Numbered from the stretch's first letter, positions 40,000 to 49,664 are shown. The stretch is DNA of 64,000 nt from Cohnella nanjingensis (GCF_014212125.1 NZ_JACJVP010000024.1:293957-357956); one strand, 5' to 3'. The notes: generated from the sequence alone by a model not told the origin. Numbers and translations are program-made.

Positions 40000-42642
40000 C
40001 TAAGAGAAGATGTTGGATTTGATCTCCTGGATGACGCGCACCATTTCCGTCACAGATGCATCGGCGTTTAACAGGGCATCACCTTCAATCGTAAGATCTT
40101 GGAGGCGGTCCCGAATATCGGGATCGATCGACTCGTTATCGATTAGCAATTGGGCCATCGCGATCTGATACTGCAAGTAATGACGCACGGTGAGCAGCTT
40201 TACGCCGACTACTTTGCTAGCCGAGGCATTGCCAACGGTAACGGTCAGTTTCACTTGGAAGCCCAGATCGTTGTCGCTCGTGTTAAGCTGGTTGATGATC
40301 AGATCGTCCCCGGTATCATTGATCCCCACATAAGTTGCGTAGGTGACCGAGGTCGTAGAAGCGGGGACAAGATCGGACAGACGGATCGAAGTCCCAGCAT
40401 TTAATGCAATGCTTGGCATGAGGTAGGTCATTCCGTTAACCGAGCTTGTTCCGATCAGATACTCATCCGATTGGAATTTGCTCAACTCGGCATGGGCCGG
40501 ATTTACAGTTCCCTCATACTGAGGCTCGTCGTCTCTCATCGTGTTGCGATCGATAAAGGTGACTTCGCCGTTCAGAATGTTCATGGCGAAGACGTCCCAA
40601 TAGATCTCGGTGCCGTCGCCTTCAGGGATGGAATAGGACTTAGTCGGCGTAGTTACCGAGCCTACATAGATATCCACTTGCGCTCCGGATTTACGAAGCG
40701 TACTGATGCCGGCATAGTGATGTACATAGAATTGATAGAAACCGTCCGTGCGATAACGGATGGTTGTCGTTTCCGGACCATAGGAATCCGTGTCGTCAAT
40801 ATCTAGGTCGGCATAAGTGGTGGAGTTTACAGAGTATGATTTTCTGCCGTACCACGTGTGGAAATATTCAAGTCCATCTACTGTCGGGCCGAGCAGATGG
40901 GAGTCTTCATCGCGCGGGTTTTCTCCCCAAGTCAATACAATGCGAATTTCGCCTTCGTTCGGGATTCGAACCGCTTTCTCGTCTTTGTTGCGATACACTT
41001 CTCCGGTTAAAGAGGTTCCGATAATAAAAGTCACGAGAAAGCCCGGTTTGACCAGTTCTCCAGTATAAACACCAGGTCTAAGATCGGCGAAATATTCTCC
41101 ATTCGCATCTGTGACTACAGTTGCTGCGATGTCCCCCGTCTTGGCGTCGACGCCGCGCCGGAAGTTAATATGCATGTCCGGTACTGGCTGATTGTTAGCA
41201 TCCACGATTTTGCCCGTAAATCCGTATACCGTATCCGGAATAGACGGGGAACCGCCGGAGCCGCCGCTTACAGGTGTGCTAACCGCAGGCTGACCGCCAA
41301 CGGTCGCGCTCACGCCGTTGCCGACGATGACGCGCTCAGGCGTCTGAGCGATTGAGCTGCCGTTAGCATTGATCGTGGCCGTGCCGATCGCGCCTTGACC
41401 CGTTACATTGGTTACGGCGTTCAGAATCAAAGCAGCTACGCGAGCGCCAGCAGCGATATTCACGTCTGTACCTGTGGCAGATGCCGTTACGTTCAGCTGT
41501 TCGATCGAGCCTTGGGTGAGGTCCAGCTTGATGGACGTGGCGATGACATCAACCGAATTGAATCGGCCTGCCATGCTGACTTCAGCGCCTTGCGGGATAA
41601 CCGAAGACAGTACGACATCGCCAAAGCCGCTTCCCGTCATTTGGGACTCTTCCAGGCGCGCGCCCGATTGCAGCGTAATTTGCTGCACGGTCGTCGAGCC
41701 CTCCGCTACGATGCGGATGCTGCCGTCTCTCTTATCTACGATGACCGTCAGTAGGACGGAGTCGTTCAGATGGACGGAGTTCTTGCCGCCGCCGAGGATC
41801 GTCGTCTTGCCCTTGACGGTCACTTGGTTCAGGTAGACGTCGCCTTGGCCGACGCCTTCGCCGATGACGAGGTCTCCCTCGATGACGATGTTGTTGAGCG
41901 TAACGCCCGGAACGGAGATCAGCGCGGAGCCGTATACGGTCGTAGCCGTAGACTTGTCGCCGTAGCTGCCCGCTTTGTCATAGGTGACGGCCGGTTTAAC
42001 GGCAGTTTGCCATTGCAGGGCGCGATCGAGCAACGTCACGGCTTCCGCGCGCGTCAGGTTGTCCGACGGGCGGAATTTGCCTTTGTCGCCGATCATCAGG
42101 CCCGCGTCGATCGCGGCGCCGATGGAGCCTTTGCTCCAAGCCGGAGCGTTCGCCACGTCGGACAGTTGACCTGCCGAATTGGACTCCGCGAGCTTCAGCA
42201 GTTTGGTCAGGATGACAGCCGCTTCCTGACGGGTAATCTGCTTGTTCGGCTTGAAGGTCTGGTCGCTGTAGCCGCTAATGTAGCCGCCCTTTTGGGCTTT
42301 GGCTACTTCCGCGTAGAACCAATTGCCTTCTTTTACGTCTTTGAACGCAATGGCGGCTTGCTCGGTGAGGCTTTGGGACTTGTTGACGAGGGTAACGAAT
42401 TCCGCGCGCGTCACATCGCGGTTCGGCTTCACGGAGCCGTCCTCGAACCCGGTGATCAGGCCTTGGCCAAGCCAGTCTTTCAATACTTTCTCTGCCCAGT
42501 GGCCGGCTACGTCATAGCCGGTCTCCTGTTTCTGCGCGCCTGTCTGTCCGGTAGCTGCGAATGCAGTGCCGAAGGAGGACAGAACGATACAGAGGGCGAA
42601 AAACAGGAAAAGACTCTTCTGTTTCCAAGCGCTCCTCTTCAT
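40000..42642 (-). CDS. Large S-layer-homology (SLH) surface protein
   Basis: 880 residues from the ATG at 42642 (MKRSAWKQKSLFLFFALC), a classical signal peptide. Three SLH domains (about 45-215: VAGHWAEKVLKDWLGQGLI; NWFYAEVAKAQKGGYISGY; WSKGSIGAAIDAGLMIGDK) bind the pyruvylated cell-wall polymer. A beta-helix-like repetitive region (VNIAAGARVAALILNAVT type) follows, then a carboxypeptidase-regulatory-like domain (GKIVDANNQPVPDMHINFRR) and a YfaP/DUF2135-like domain (VLTWGENPRDEDSHLLGP). It is a secreted, wall-attached protein with a carbohydrate- or ligand-binding look; no enzyme motif was recognised. Confidence 0.88.
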   Translation of the reverse strand: MKRSAWKQKSLFLFFALCIVLSSFGTAFAATGQTGAQKQETGYDVAGHWAEKVLKDWLGQGLITGFEDGSVKPNRDVTRAEFVTLVNKSQSLTEQAAIAFKDVKEGNWFYAEVAKAQKGGYISGYSDQTFKPNKQITRQEAAVILTKLLKLAESNSAGQLSDVANAPAWSKGSIGAAIDAGLMIGDKGKFRPSDNLTRAEAVTLLDRALQWQTAVKPAVTYDKAGSYGDKSTATTVYGSALISVPGVTLNNIVIEGDLVIGEGVGQGDVYLNQVTVKGKTTILGGGKNSVHLNDSVLLTVIVDKRDGSIRIVAEGSTTVQQITLQSGARLEESQMTGSGFGDVVLSSVIPQGAEVSMAGRFNSVDVIATSIKLDLTQGSIEQLNVTASATGTDVNIAAGARVAALILNAVTNVTGQGAIGTATINANGSSIAQTPERVIVGNGVSATVGGQPAVSTPVSGGSGGSPSIPDTVYGFTGKIVDANNQPVPDMHINFRRGVDAKTGDIAATVVTDANGEYFADLRPGVYTGELVKPGFLVTFIIGTSLTGEVYRNKDEKAVRIPNEGEIRIVLTWGENPRDEDSHLLGPTVDGLEYFHTWYGRKSYSVNSTTYADLDIDDTDSYGPETTTIRYRTDGFYQFYVHHYAGISTLRKSGAQVDIYVGSVTTPTKSYSIPEGDGTEIYWDVFAMNILNGEVTFIDRNTMRDDEPQYEGTVNPAHAELSKFQSDEYLIGTSSVNGMTYLMPSIALNAGTSIRLSDLVPASTTSVTYATYVGINDTGDDLIINQLNTSDNDLGFQVKLTVTVGNASASKVVGVKLLTVRHYLQYQIAMAQLLIDNESIDPDIRDRLQDLTIEGDALLNADASVTEMVRVIQEIKSNIFS

Positions 42643-42801
42643 GAAACCTACAAACCTCCATTCAATTTCGGTCTTGAGAATCAGTGCGTGGTAGTTAAAA
42701 AGACCGATAGGTACTAGATCGGCAGAAGGGGGTCTTGGGATTAGCTGGAACTGCAAGAAATTTAACGGAAACGGCGATTTTAATTAATCTTTAGAAAACA
42801 G

Positions 42802-43275
42802 TGGGGCGAAGCAGCTGATGAAGGTGGAAAAGAGACGTACTGGATACGACACTTTGGCGGTTTAGGTGACGAAGACGGAAAAGAGACGTACTGGATACGT
42901 CTCTTTGGCGGTTTAGGCGATGAAGGCAGGAAAGAGACGTACTGGGTACGTCACATTGGTGGTTTAGGTGACGAAGGCGGGAAAGAGACGTACTGGATAC
43001 GTCTCTTTGGCGGTTTAGGTGACGAAGACGGAAAAGAGACGTACTGGATACGTCACTTCGGCGGTTTAGGTGACGAAGGCGGAAAAGAGACGTACTGGAT
43101 ACGTCACTTCGGCGGTTTAGGTGACGAAGACGGAAAAGAGACGTATGGGGTACGTCTCTTTGGCGGTTTAGGTGACGAAGACGGAAAAGAGACGTACTGG
43201 GTACGACACTTTGGCGGTTTAGGTGACGAAGACGGAAAAGAGACGTATGGGGTACGTCTCTTGGGGGCTGCTGCG
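42802..43275. repeat. 51-bp tandem repeat array, nine units
   Basis: The AGAGACGTA box recurs at 42831, 42882, 42933, 42984, 43035, 43086, 43137, 43188 and 43239, exactly 51 bp apart. Each unit has GAGACGTA-CTGGA-TACGTCTC, a hairpin that is perfect in some units and broken in others (TACGTCAC, TACGACAC), plus a GGCGGTTTAGGTGACGAAG spacer. The minus strand has an open frame of 165 codons built from 17-residue repeats, with no ribosome binding site, judged non-coding. The array ends with repeat-element copy B. Confidence 0.92.
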
Positions 43276-43282
43276 GCGAAGA

Positions 43283-43336
43283 TGACAAAGAGGCAGTCCC
43301 CGCGGTCTTTTAGACACCTTAGGGGTTGCCTCTGTC
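43283..43336. repeat. Hairpin repeat element, copy B, also likely terminator
   Basis: AAAGAGGCAGTCCCC (43288-43302) pairs with GGGGTTGCCTCT (43321-43332). It is nearly identical to the element at 33956-34013, including GGTC and TAGAC in the loop and the preceding GCGAAGATG. It sits at the 3' end of the AraC/GyrI-like gene on the minus strand. Confidence 0.7.
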
Positions 43337-43338
43337 CT

Positions 43339-44214
43339 TTACTTCTTCACGACCGGAACCCAGATTTCGCAGCGATAATGCTCGGCCGTCGTATCTCCCG
43401 ACGGATAGACCTCCATCTCCGGTCCGCCTGCGTGCTCGTAGCCGGTTGCCGGGAACCACTCCTGGTAGATTCGGCTGAAGACGCTTTGGATCGCGCCGGG
43501 GAGCGGGCCGACGGACGGGAAGATCGCCCACGTCGCCGCCGGGATCGAAGCCCGCTCCAAGCCGTCGGCCGCATCCGCGGCGACATGCTCGCGGGAGGCG
43601 TCGATCCGGCCGGCGACCATATACGTGAAATCTCCCTCGCCAGGCTGCATATCGAGGCAGACGCCGTACAGGAGATCGCCGTCTCCAAAGGCGCTAAGTC
43701 GGGCGGCGGTGCCGTCCTGATTGCTGGCGGCCCAAAGCTCCGCGATGCGGGGCTGTTCCCCGTCCTTCAGTCGAATCGATTTGCCGACGACCTCGAAGCC
43801 TTCTTTCTCCACGATCCGATAGTCCATATCTTTGTCTCCCTTCAACGATAGGTGGAAGGAGATGCGGGGGTAGGCTTTGAGCGAGACGCCGGGCTGGCGC
43901 GCTTCCGATGGCGAGACGCCGTGGATCTTGCGGAACGCCTTGGCGAACGACTCCGGCGAATCGTAGCCGTACTTGAGCGCCGCGTCGATCACCTTGACGG
44001 ACGACGACGCGATCTCCTGCGCGGCCAGCGTCAGCCTCCGCTTGCGCATGTACTCGGCGATCGTCATGCCCGTCAGCATGAAGAACATGCGTTGGAAATG
44101 GAACGGGGACACATAAGCCGCCTTCGCGATCTCCTCGATATCCAGCCGTTCTTCCATGCTTCCCTCCATGAGATCCAACGCATCCATCATCCGTTTGAGC
44201 CAATCCAACCGCAT
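43339..44214 (-). CDS. AraC-type regulator fused to GyrI-like ligand-binding domain
   Basis: 291 residues. The N-terminal AraC HTH pair (LDIEEIAKAAYVSPFHFQRM and VIDAALKYGYDSPESFAKAF, residues 20-110) is followed by a GyrI-like/Rob-C effector domain (YRIVEKEGFEVVGKSIRLK ... EHYRCEIWVPVVKK). This is the Rob/SoxS-like layout that senses drugs or small hydrophobic ligands. No clear target is adjacent. Confidence 0.9.
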   Translation of the reverse strand: MRLDWLKRMMDALDLMEGSMEERLDIEEIAKAAYVSPFHFQRMFFMLTGMTIAEYMRKRRLTLAAQEIASSSVKVIDAALKYGYDSPESFAKAFRKIHGVSPSEARQPGVSLKAYPRISFHLSLKGDKDMDYRIVEKEGFEVVGKSIRLKDGEQPRIAELWAASNQDGTAARLSAFGDGDLLYGVCLDMQPGEGDFTYMVAGRIDASREHVAADAADGLERASIPAATWAIFPSVGPLPGAIQSVFSRIYQEWFPATGYEHAGGPEMEVYPSGDTTAEHYRCEIWVPVVKK

Positions 44215-44586
44215 CCGCTCCCTTCGATTCCTATCTTAGCAACTTACAGCCGGGCGATCCTGTCATTGCGTGCTTTCAATGAACAGATTGTACCGATTAT
44301 CAGAGGTGTCTTCAAGGAGGAAGTAACCGGCGGGGCGGCGCGAGGATTGCGTGCCGGGAGAGTCTTGACCACCGCCTTCAGCGATCCTCCCTGCCATGAT
44401 CGCGGCGGACTTATTTGCTTCTAATAAGAGCGAATCGAACGGGAATTGGATCTGCCGATCGGTGCCGACATCATCCGCTGGTATGAACAATGGAAGTTGA
44501 ATAACGCTTCGTAAAGGGCCTGTCGATACGAAGGAAGCCGGAGAGGGCCGGGCGAATCTCGTACAACTACAACCCAGCCTTCTCGT
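44215..44586. other. Intergenic region with gene remnants
   Basis: No intact gene. The plus strand has a 28-codon fragment preceded by two stops (44428-44514) reading ERIERELDLPIGADIIRW then YEQWKLNNAS and a stop, very protein-like. The minus strand has an open frame of 75 codons (44490-44263) ending GYFLLEDTSDNRYNLFIE without a ribosome binding site. These overlap on opposite strands, so at most one was coding; the plus-strand fragment is the stronger candidate for a decayed gene end. Confidence 0.3.
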
Positions 44587-45501
44587 TCAGCCGACGGACA
44601 AAACGATCTTGCCGCGGCCGTGTCCGCTCTCGACCATCCGATGCGCATCCGCGGCTCGATGCAGCGGCAGTACCTGGCGGAGATGAATCTTGAGCTTCCC
44701 CAGCGCATAGAGATCGACAAGCCCCCGCAGTCTCTCCGCGGTCCGCGTGCCGCTCAGCGACGGGACGCCGAGCGCTTGCGCAAGCTCGAAAGACACCATC
44801 GTCCGGATCTGGTTCAAGTCCTTCACGAGCGCCACGGACGCCTGCAGGGCTTCCGGTCCGGCGGCGTCCAAGACGGCGTCCACGCCGTCAGGGGCTATCT
44901 CGCGGACCCGCTCTGCGAGCCCGTCGCCGTATCGGACGGGGATCGCGCCAAGCGAGCGGAGATAGTCGTGGTTGGGCTCGCTGGCGGTGCCGATGACCGT
45001 CTTCGCTCCCCATGCCAGCGCTACCTGGATCGCGGCGGTGCCAAGACCCCCGGCGGCGCCGTGAATGAGCACCGTGTCTCCCGCCCCGACATCGAGCGCC
45101 CGCAGCGCCATATGGGCCCCTTGCGTGTTGCCGGAGAATCCTCCGGCGACGGCCCAGGGCATGCCGGGAGGCTTGCGCACGATCTGGTCTGCGCCCACCG
45201 TCACATATTCGGCGTACCCGTTCAGCATCGTGAAGCCGAGCACCTCATCTCCAGCGGCGAAATCGGTCACCCCGTCGCCGACCTGATCGATGACGCCGGC
45301 GAATTCGTTGCCTGGCACCACGGGCAGCCTAGGCTTCAGACTGGCGGGCGGCTCTCCTCTGCGAATTCCGCAGTCGAAGGGCATCACGCCCGCCGCCATG
45401 ACGCGGACCCGTACTTCGCCGGGTCCGGCTTGCGGGTCCGGGAGCTCGATAAGCGTCAGGACCTCGGGTGAACCAAAAGATACAGCAGCCATTGCTCTCA
45501 T
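44587..45501 (-). CDS. NADP-dependent MDR-family oxidoreductase (quinone reductase-like)
   Basis: 304 residues. Medium-chain dehydrogenase with N-terminal GroES-like domain (PGEVRVRVMAAGVMPFDCGI; PGNEFAGVIDQVGDGVTDF) and nucleotide-binding motif GAAGGLGTAAIQVA. It lacks the zinc-ligand cysteines, so it is of the zinc-free zeta-crystallin type that reduces quinones or enones. The ATG overlaps the upstream MFS stop by 4 bp (ATGA), so the two form an operon. Confidence 0.9.
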   Translation of the reverse strand: MRAMAAVSFGSPEVLTLIELPDPQAGPGEVRVRVMAAGVMPFDCGIRRGEPPASLKPRLPVVPGNEFAGVIDQVGDGVTDFAAGDEVLGFTMLNGYAEYVTVGADQIVRKPPGMPWAVAGGFSGNTQGAHMALRALDVGAGDTVLIHGAAGGLGTAAIQVALAWGAKTVIGTASEPNHDYLRSLGAIPVRYGDGLAERVREIAPDGVDAVLDAAGPEALQASVALVKDLNQIRTMVSFELAQALGVPSLSGTRTAERLRGLVDLYALGKLKIHLRQVLPLHRAADAHRMVESGHGRGKIVLSVG

Positions 45502-46898
45502 GAGAGATCTCTCCTTGGCAGATCGGCGATCGTCGTCGCGACGCTCCGACCCTTTCTATTGAATTGCAAGTAGTAGATTCCCGACATCAACAGGACGACA
45601 AGCGCAAGCAGCAGATAAATATTGCTGTAGACGAACGCCGCGGGGTGCGATTGCGCCGGATTCCAGCCAGATCCGGCCCCGCGGTCCACCATCGTGCTGT
45701 AGAGGCTCGAACAGACGGCGCCGGCGATGAAGTTCAGCATCGAGAGGAGCCCCATGCCCACGCCGACCTGCTCCTTGGGGAGCGTGCGGGAGATCGCGTT
45801 GGACAGCGCGATGTAGGAAAAGGTCTGTCCGATATTCCCGAAGATCAGGAAGAAGGCGATCCCAAGCGGGGCGGCTGCCGCAAAGGACGACAGAAGCGCG
45901 AAGCAGGTGAAGAACAGCAGGCTCGCCGCATAGAAGAGGAACCCGTTGCCTTGGAGATCCGCCAGTTTGCCGCCCGTTCTCCCCAGCGCGGCCGTCGCCG
46001 TGGCTGCCGGAACCATGACGAGACCGACCCAGCCGGCGGACAGGTGCTGAACCTGCGTCAACAACTGCGGACTCAGGAAAGGGAGCGAATAGCCGACCCC
46101 GGTCCCCAGGAAGGCCAACGTCAACCCCGTCCCGTACCCCTTGCTCCGGAACAGCTCCGGCTTCATGAACGGTTCCTTCGCGGTCCGTATTCGCGCGGCG
46201 AACAGGAGGAAGCAGACGAAGCTGCCCGCGGCAGGCGGCCATGCCCGGTTCGTGATCGCGAGCAGCAGCAGCGCCACCGTCCCCGCGAGCAATCCGCCGC
46301 CCAGCCAATCGATCCGGCCGCGCCGCAGAGGCTCGTCGATCAGATATTTGCGGTAATACGGCAAGACGAGCACGGTAAGCAGCGGGACGCAGAACAGATA
46401 GCGCCAATGGACCGCGCTGATCAGGAGCGCGGCGACGGCCGGGCCGATCGCGCTGCCGATCGCGCCTCCGGTCATCGCGATGCCCAGCGCGCGCCCCCGT
46501 CTCTCCTGCGGGAAATAGCGCACGGGCAGAATGGCGGCTGTCGCCGGGATGACGGCGGATCCCGCGGCTTGGATCATACGGCCGATGAGGACCGTCTCGA
46601 AGTTCCGCGAGGTCAGGCCGAGGAGGCAGCCGAACGACAGGAGGATAATGCCGATCGTGATCAGTGTCTTGAGCTTGTAGCTATCGGCGAGCTTGCCGTA
46701 GAGGACAGTCCCGACGGCGAAGATCAAGAGGTAGGCCGAGGCGATCCAGCTCACTTGGGCGAAGGACAACCGGTATTCGCGCATGATCTCGGGCAGCGCC
46801 AGGTTGAACATCGTCCCGCTCATGACCGAGATGGCGAGGGTGAAGGCGAGGATTCGAATGAGCCGATCTCCGGCCTGCCGCTGCCTTTCACTAGACAT
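45498..46898 (-). CDS. MFS multidrug transporter (DHA2/EmrB type)
   Basis: 466 residues with about 14 hydrophobic segments. The loop 2-3 motif GKLADSYKLKTLITIG and the motif GAIGSAIGPAVAAL are typical of DHA2 drug-proton antiporters. First gene of the MFS-MDR operon, divergent from the LysR gene, whose product probably controls it. Confidence 0.9.
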   Translation of the reverse strand: MSSERQRQAGDRLIRILAFTLAISVMSGTMFNLALPEIMREYRLSFAQVSWIASAYLLIFAVGTVLYGKLADSYKLKTLITIGIILLSFGCLLGLTSRNFETVLIGRMIQAAGSAVIPATAAILPVRYFPQERRGRALGIAMTGGAIGSAIGPAVAALLISAVHWRYLFCVPLLTVLVLPYYRKYLIDEPLRRGRIDWLGGGLLAGTVALLLLAITNRAWPPAAGSFVCFLLFAARIRTAKEPFMKPELFRSKGYGTGLTLAFLGTGVGYSLPFLSPQLLTQVQHLSAGWVGLVMVPAATATAALGRTGGKLADLQGNGFLFYAASLLFFTCFALLSSFAAAAPLGIAFFLIFGNIGQTFSYIALSNAISRTLPKEQVGVGMGLLSMLNFIAGAVCSSLYSTMVDRGAGSGWNPAQSHPAAFVYSNIYLLLALVVLLMSGIYYLQFNRKGRSVATTIADLPRRDLS

Positions 46899-47000
46899 CG
46901 TGCACCATTCCTCTCTTTATAGACTGGACGCCGCCGCTTGGTTTCCCTTATTCTATAGTCGATTCGGTATAAACAAAAATATATCGTTTGACATATAGAT

Positions 47001-47018
47001 CATATACTTGAGTATATG
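47001..47018. promoter_or_regulatory. LysR-type inverted repeat upstream of the LysR gene
   Basis: CATATAC-TTGA-GTATATG, a perfect 7-bp inverted repeat ending 11 bp before the LysR ATG and abutting its GGAGGGAAG ribosome binding site. A TTGACA lies at 46989-46994. Binding here would control the LysR gene itself and possibly the divergent MFS gene. Confidence 0.55.
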
Positions 47019-47029
47019 GAGGGAAGCGC

Positions 47030-47917
47030 ATGGAGCTGCTTCAATTGCGATACTTCCGGACGGTGGCTCGCCTTGAGCATATGACGCAAGCCGCTCAGAA
47101 GCTGCGCATCGCTCAGCCCGCGCTGAGCAAGACGATCGCCCGGCTGGAGGAGGACGTCGGCGTTCCGCTGTTCGACCGCGGCGGCGGACGGATTCGGCTG
47201 AACCGGTTCGGCAAGGCGTATCTGGACAAAGTGGAGAAGGCGTTAAACCTGCTGGAGGAGGGGCAACGGGAAGTGTCCGAGCTCGCAGGGTTGGAGCAGG
47301 GGAGCATCCATCTGGTGACGTCGACGGTCGATCGTCTGTCCGAGCCTTTGCACGCGTTTGTCGCGCGGTATCCGGATATCCACTTCCGCATCTCGCAGGC
47401 CCGTCCGGACGAGATGGCGCAGCTGCTCGAATCCGGCGAGGTGGACCTCGTCTTCGCGGCGATGCCGATCGACCGCCCCGGATTGACGATGGAGATCGTC
47501 CTGAGCGAGGAGCTCTATCTTGCTGTACCAAAGGGGCATCGCTTCGCGGATCGGGCGCGCATCCATCTGCGCGAAGCGGCGAATGAGCCCTTTATCGGGT
47601 ACAAAGAAGACTTTATCTTTCAGCGCATGAACGATGCGTTCTTCGAAGCGGCGGGATTCGCGCCCAACTTCGTCTGCCGAGTCGACGAGCCGCCCGCAGT
47701 CGCGAGTCTTGTTCGGGCCGGTCTTGGCTTGGCCCTCTATGCCTGCCAGAACAGAGAGAGCGTCGATATGCAACTCCTATCGATCGAGAGTCCCGTCTGC
47801 CAACGGCAGTATCGTCTCATCTGGCATGACAAACGCTACCTCTCCTTGGCGGCGCGGAAGTTTCGCGATTTCGTCCTCGATTATTTTGCGGAGGGGCGTG
47901 CGGCGTTGGAGGCGTAA
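47030..47917 (+). CDS. LysR family transcriptional regulator
   Basis: 295 residues. N-terminal HTH (MELLQLRYFRTVARLEHMTQ, AQKLRIAQPALSKTIARLEE) and a periplasmic-binding-protein-like effector domain from about residue 90. GGAGGGAAG precedes the ATG. Divergent from the MFS-MDR operon, the usual layout for a regulator of those genes. Confidence 0.92.
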   Translation: MELLQLRYFRTVARLEHMTQAAQKLRIAQPALSKTIARLEEDVGVPLFDRGGGRIRLNRFGKAYLDKVEKALNLLEEGQREVSELAGLEQGSIHLVTSTVDRLSEPLHAFVARYPDIHFRISQARPDEMAQLLESGEVDLVFAAMPIDRPGLTMEIVLSEELYLAVPKGHRFADRARIHLREAANEPFIGYKEDFIFQRMNDAFFEAAGFAPNFVCRVDEPPAVASLVRAGLGLALYACQNRESVDMQLLSIESPVCQRQYRLIWHDKRYLSLAARKFRDFVLDYFAEGRAALEA

Positions 47918-48061
47918 GCCTCTCCCCTGCATCCCGTATGTCAACGGAATATTGGCCTCTGAGGAGGCGAAGCGAAGGCTCGGTTCCTGCGGACCGTGCT
48001 TTTTCTTTTGCCCGTCGCGGCAGAATGATCGAACCCTTCTCGAAAAGAGAGAGTATTTAAA

Positions 48062-48090
48062 TTGACAGTAACATTCAAATTATATAAAGT
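48062..48090 (+). promoter_or_regulatory. Promoter of the second MFS-TetR operon
   Basis: TTGACA (48062-48067) followed after 15-17 bp by TATAAA/TAAAGT (48083-48090). Confidence 0.5.
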
Positions 48091-48135
48091 ATCAAATGGA
48101 ATCGTAAATCAAAATATTGGAAGGCGGAAACGGTC

Positions 48136-49650
48136 ATGAGAAATCCGGCAGCCCGCAAATGGTGGGTGCTTGGGGCGCTTGCGCTCAGTCTGCTTACGGT
48201 AGGTCTTGATCTGACGGTACTCAATCTGGCACTGCCTACTCTCGCCACAGATCTGCACGCGACGAACGGCGAGCTGCAATGGTTCGCCGACGCCTACAAT
48301 CTCGTGCTGGCGGCGGCGCTCCTCCCGGCCGGCCTGCTCGGCGACAGGTTCGGCCGCAAGAAGATGCTGCTCCTGGCATTGGTCTTGTTCGGAGCGGCCT
48401 CCTTGGCTTGCGCATACGCCGACTCGGCGGCGGGGCTGATCGCGGGACGCGCCGCGCTCGGACTCGGCGCCGCGCTCCTGATGCCCTTGTCCATGTCGAT
48501 CATTCCCGTGCTGTTCACGGAGGAGGAGCGCCCGAAGGCCATCGGCATCTGGACGATGGCGAACGCGATCGGCATTCCGCTCGGCCCGATCGTCGGCGGC
48601 TGGCTGCTGAACCATTACTGGTGGGGCTCCGTGTTCCTGATTAATCTGCCGATCATCGCCGTCGCGCTCGTCGCGGTGGCGGTGCTGCTGTCGGAATCCC
48701 GTAGCGCCGTTCGATCCCGGGTAGACGTCTTGGGCGTACTGACTTCCAGTCTGGGGCTGGTCTGCGTGACGTATGGCGTGATCGAAGCGGGGGAGAAAGG
48801 CTGGGGCAACGGGGCGGCCCTGTCCACGCTGCTAGGCGGGATGGCGCTGCTGGGGGCGTTCGTGCTCTGGGAGCGTCGTGCCCGCCATCCGCTCGTCGAT
48901 CTGTCGCTGTTCCGGTCCAAGAGCTTCACCTGGGGGTCGCTGCTCGCGACGGCCGTCTCCTTCTCGATGTTCGGCTTGCTGTTTGTCGCGCCGCAATATT
49001 TTCAAGCGGTCGAAGGGGCGGATGCTTTCGGGACGGGACTGCGGCTGCTCCCCATCATGGGCGGTCTGCTAATCGGGGCCAAGGTAGCCGAGCCTCTCCT
49101 TCCCCGCCGGGGCGCGCGGGGCATCCTGTCGACAGGCTTCTTGCTCCTCGCGGCGGGATTGGCCATGGGAGCGGTCACCGGCGTGGAGAGCGGCTACGGC
49201 TATGCCTCCGTCTGGCTGTCCGTCGTCGGGCTCGGGATCGGATTCACGCTGCCGACGGCCATGGATGCGGCGATCGGGGCGCTGTCCACCGAGCGCAGCG
49301 GCGTCGGCTCCGCGCTGATCATGGCGCTGCGTCAAGTCGGCGGCACGATCGGGGTCGCGGTCCTGGGGACTGTGCTCAGCAGCGGATATCGTGATAAACT
49401 GGTTACGGACGGACTGTCCGGCGAGCTCGCCGAGACGGTGCGTCGCAGCGTATCCGCGGGCGTGGCAGTCGCGCATCAGATCGATTCGCCGGCATTGCTC
49501 GCTTCGGTGCGTTCGTCCTTCGTTCACGGGATGGGCGCCATGCTGTGGATATGCGGAGCCGTCGCTGCGCTGGGCATCATCCTCACGCTCGTCTTCCTGC
49601 CGCGGTATGCGGCGCGGGAGAAGGCGCCGGAGACGGAGCTGACCACATGA
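48136..49650 (+). CDS. MFS multidrug transporter (DHA2/QacA type)
   Basis: 504 residues, about 14 TM segments. Motif D1 (LDLTVLNLALPTLATDL), motif A (GLLGDRFGRKKMLL) and motif C (GNAIGIPLGPIVGGW-like) are those of 14-TM drug antiporters. GGAAGGCGG precedes the ATG. A TetR gene follows by 14 bp, indicating a drug-efflux pump repressed by its own cotranscribed regulator. Confidence 0.92.
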   Translation: MRNPAARKWWVLGALALSLLTVGLDLTVLNLALPTLATDLHATNGELQWFADAYNLVLAAALLPAGLLGDRFGRKKMLLLALVLFGAASLACAYADSAAGLIAGRAALGLGAALLMPLSMSIIPVLFTEEERPKAIGIWTMANAIGIPLGPIVGGWLLNHYWWGSVFLINLPIIAVALVAVAVLLSESRSAVRSRVDVLGVLTSSLGLVCVTYGVIEAGEKGWGNGAALSTLLGGMALLGAFVLWERRARHPLVDLSLFRSKSFTWGSLLATAVSFSMFGLLFVAPQYFQAVEGADAFGTGLRLLPIMGGLLIGAKVAEPLLPRRGARGILSTGFLLLAAGLAMGAVTGVESGYGYASVWLSVVGLGIGFTLPTAMDAAIGALSTERSGVGSALIMALRQVGGTIGVAVLGTVLSSGYRDKLVTDGLSGELAETVRRSVSAGVAVAHQIDSPALLASVRSSFVHGMGAMLWICGAVAALGIILTLVFLPRYAAREKAPETELTT

Positions 49651-49664
49651 GGGAGTGAGTTCGT

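Noticed and set aside
42791..43288. Minus-strand 165-codon ORF of 17-residue repeats
   Set aside because: Open only because the 51-bp repeat is a multiple of three. It has no ribosome binding site, and DNA-level hairpins explain the pattern better.
45564..46922. 452-codon ORF antisense to the DHA2 transporter
   Set aside because: Same composition artefact; no ribosome binding site or family motif.
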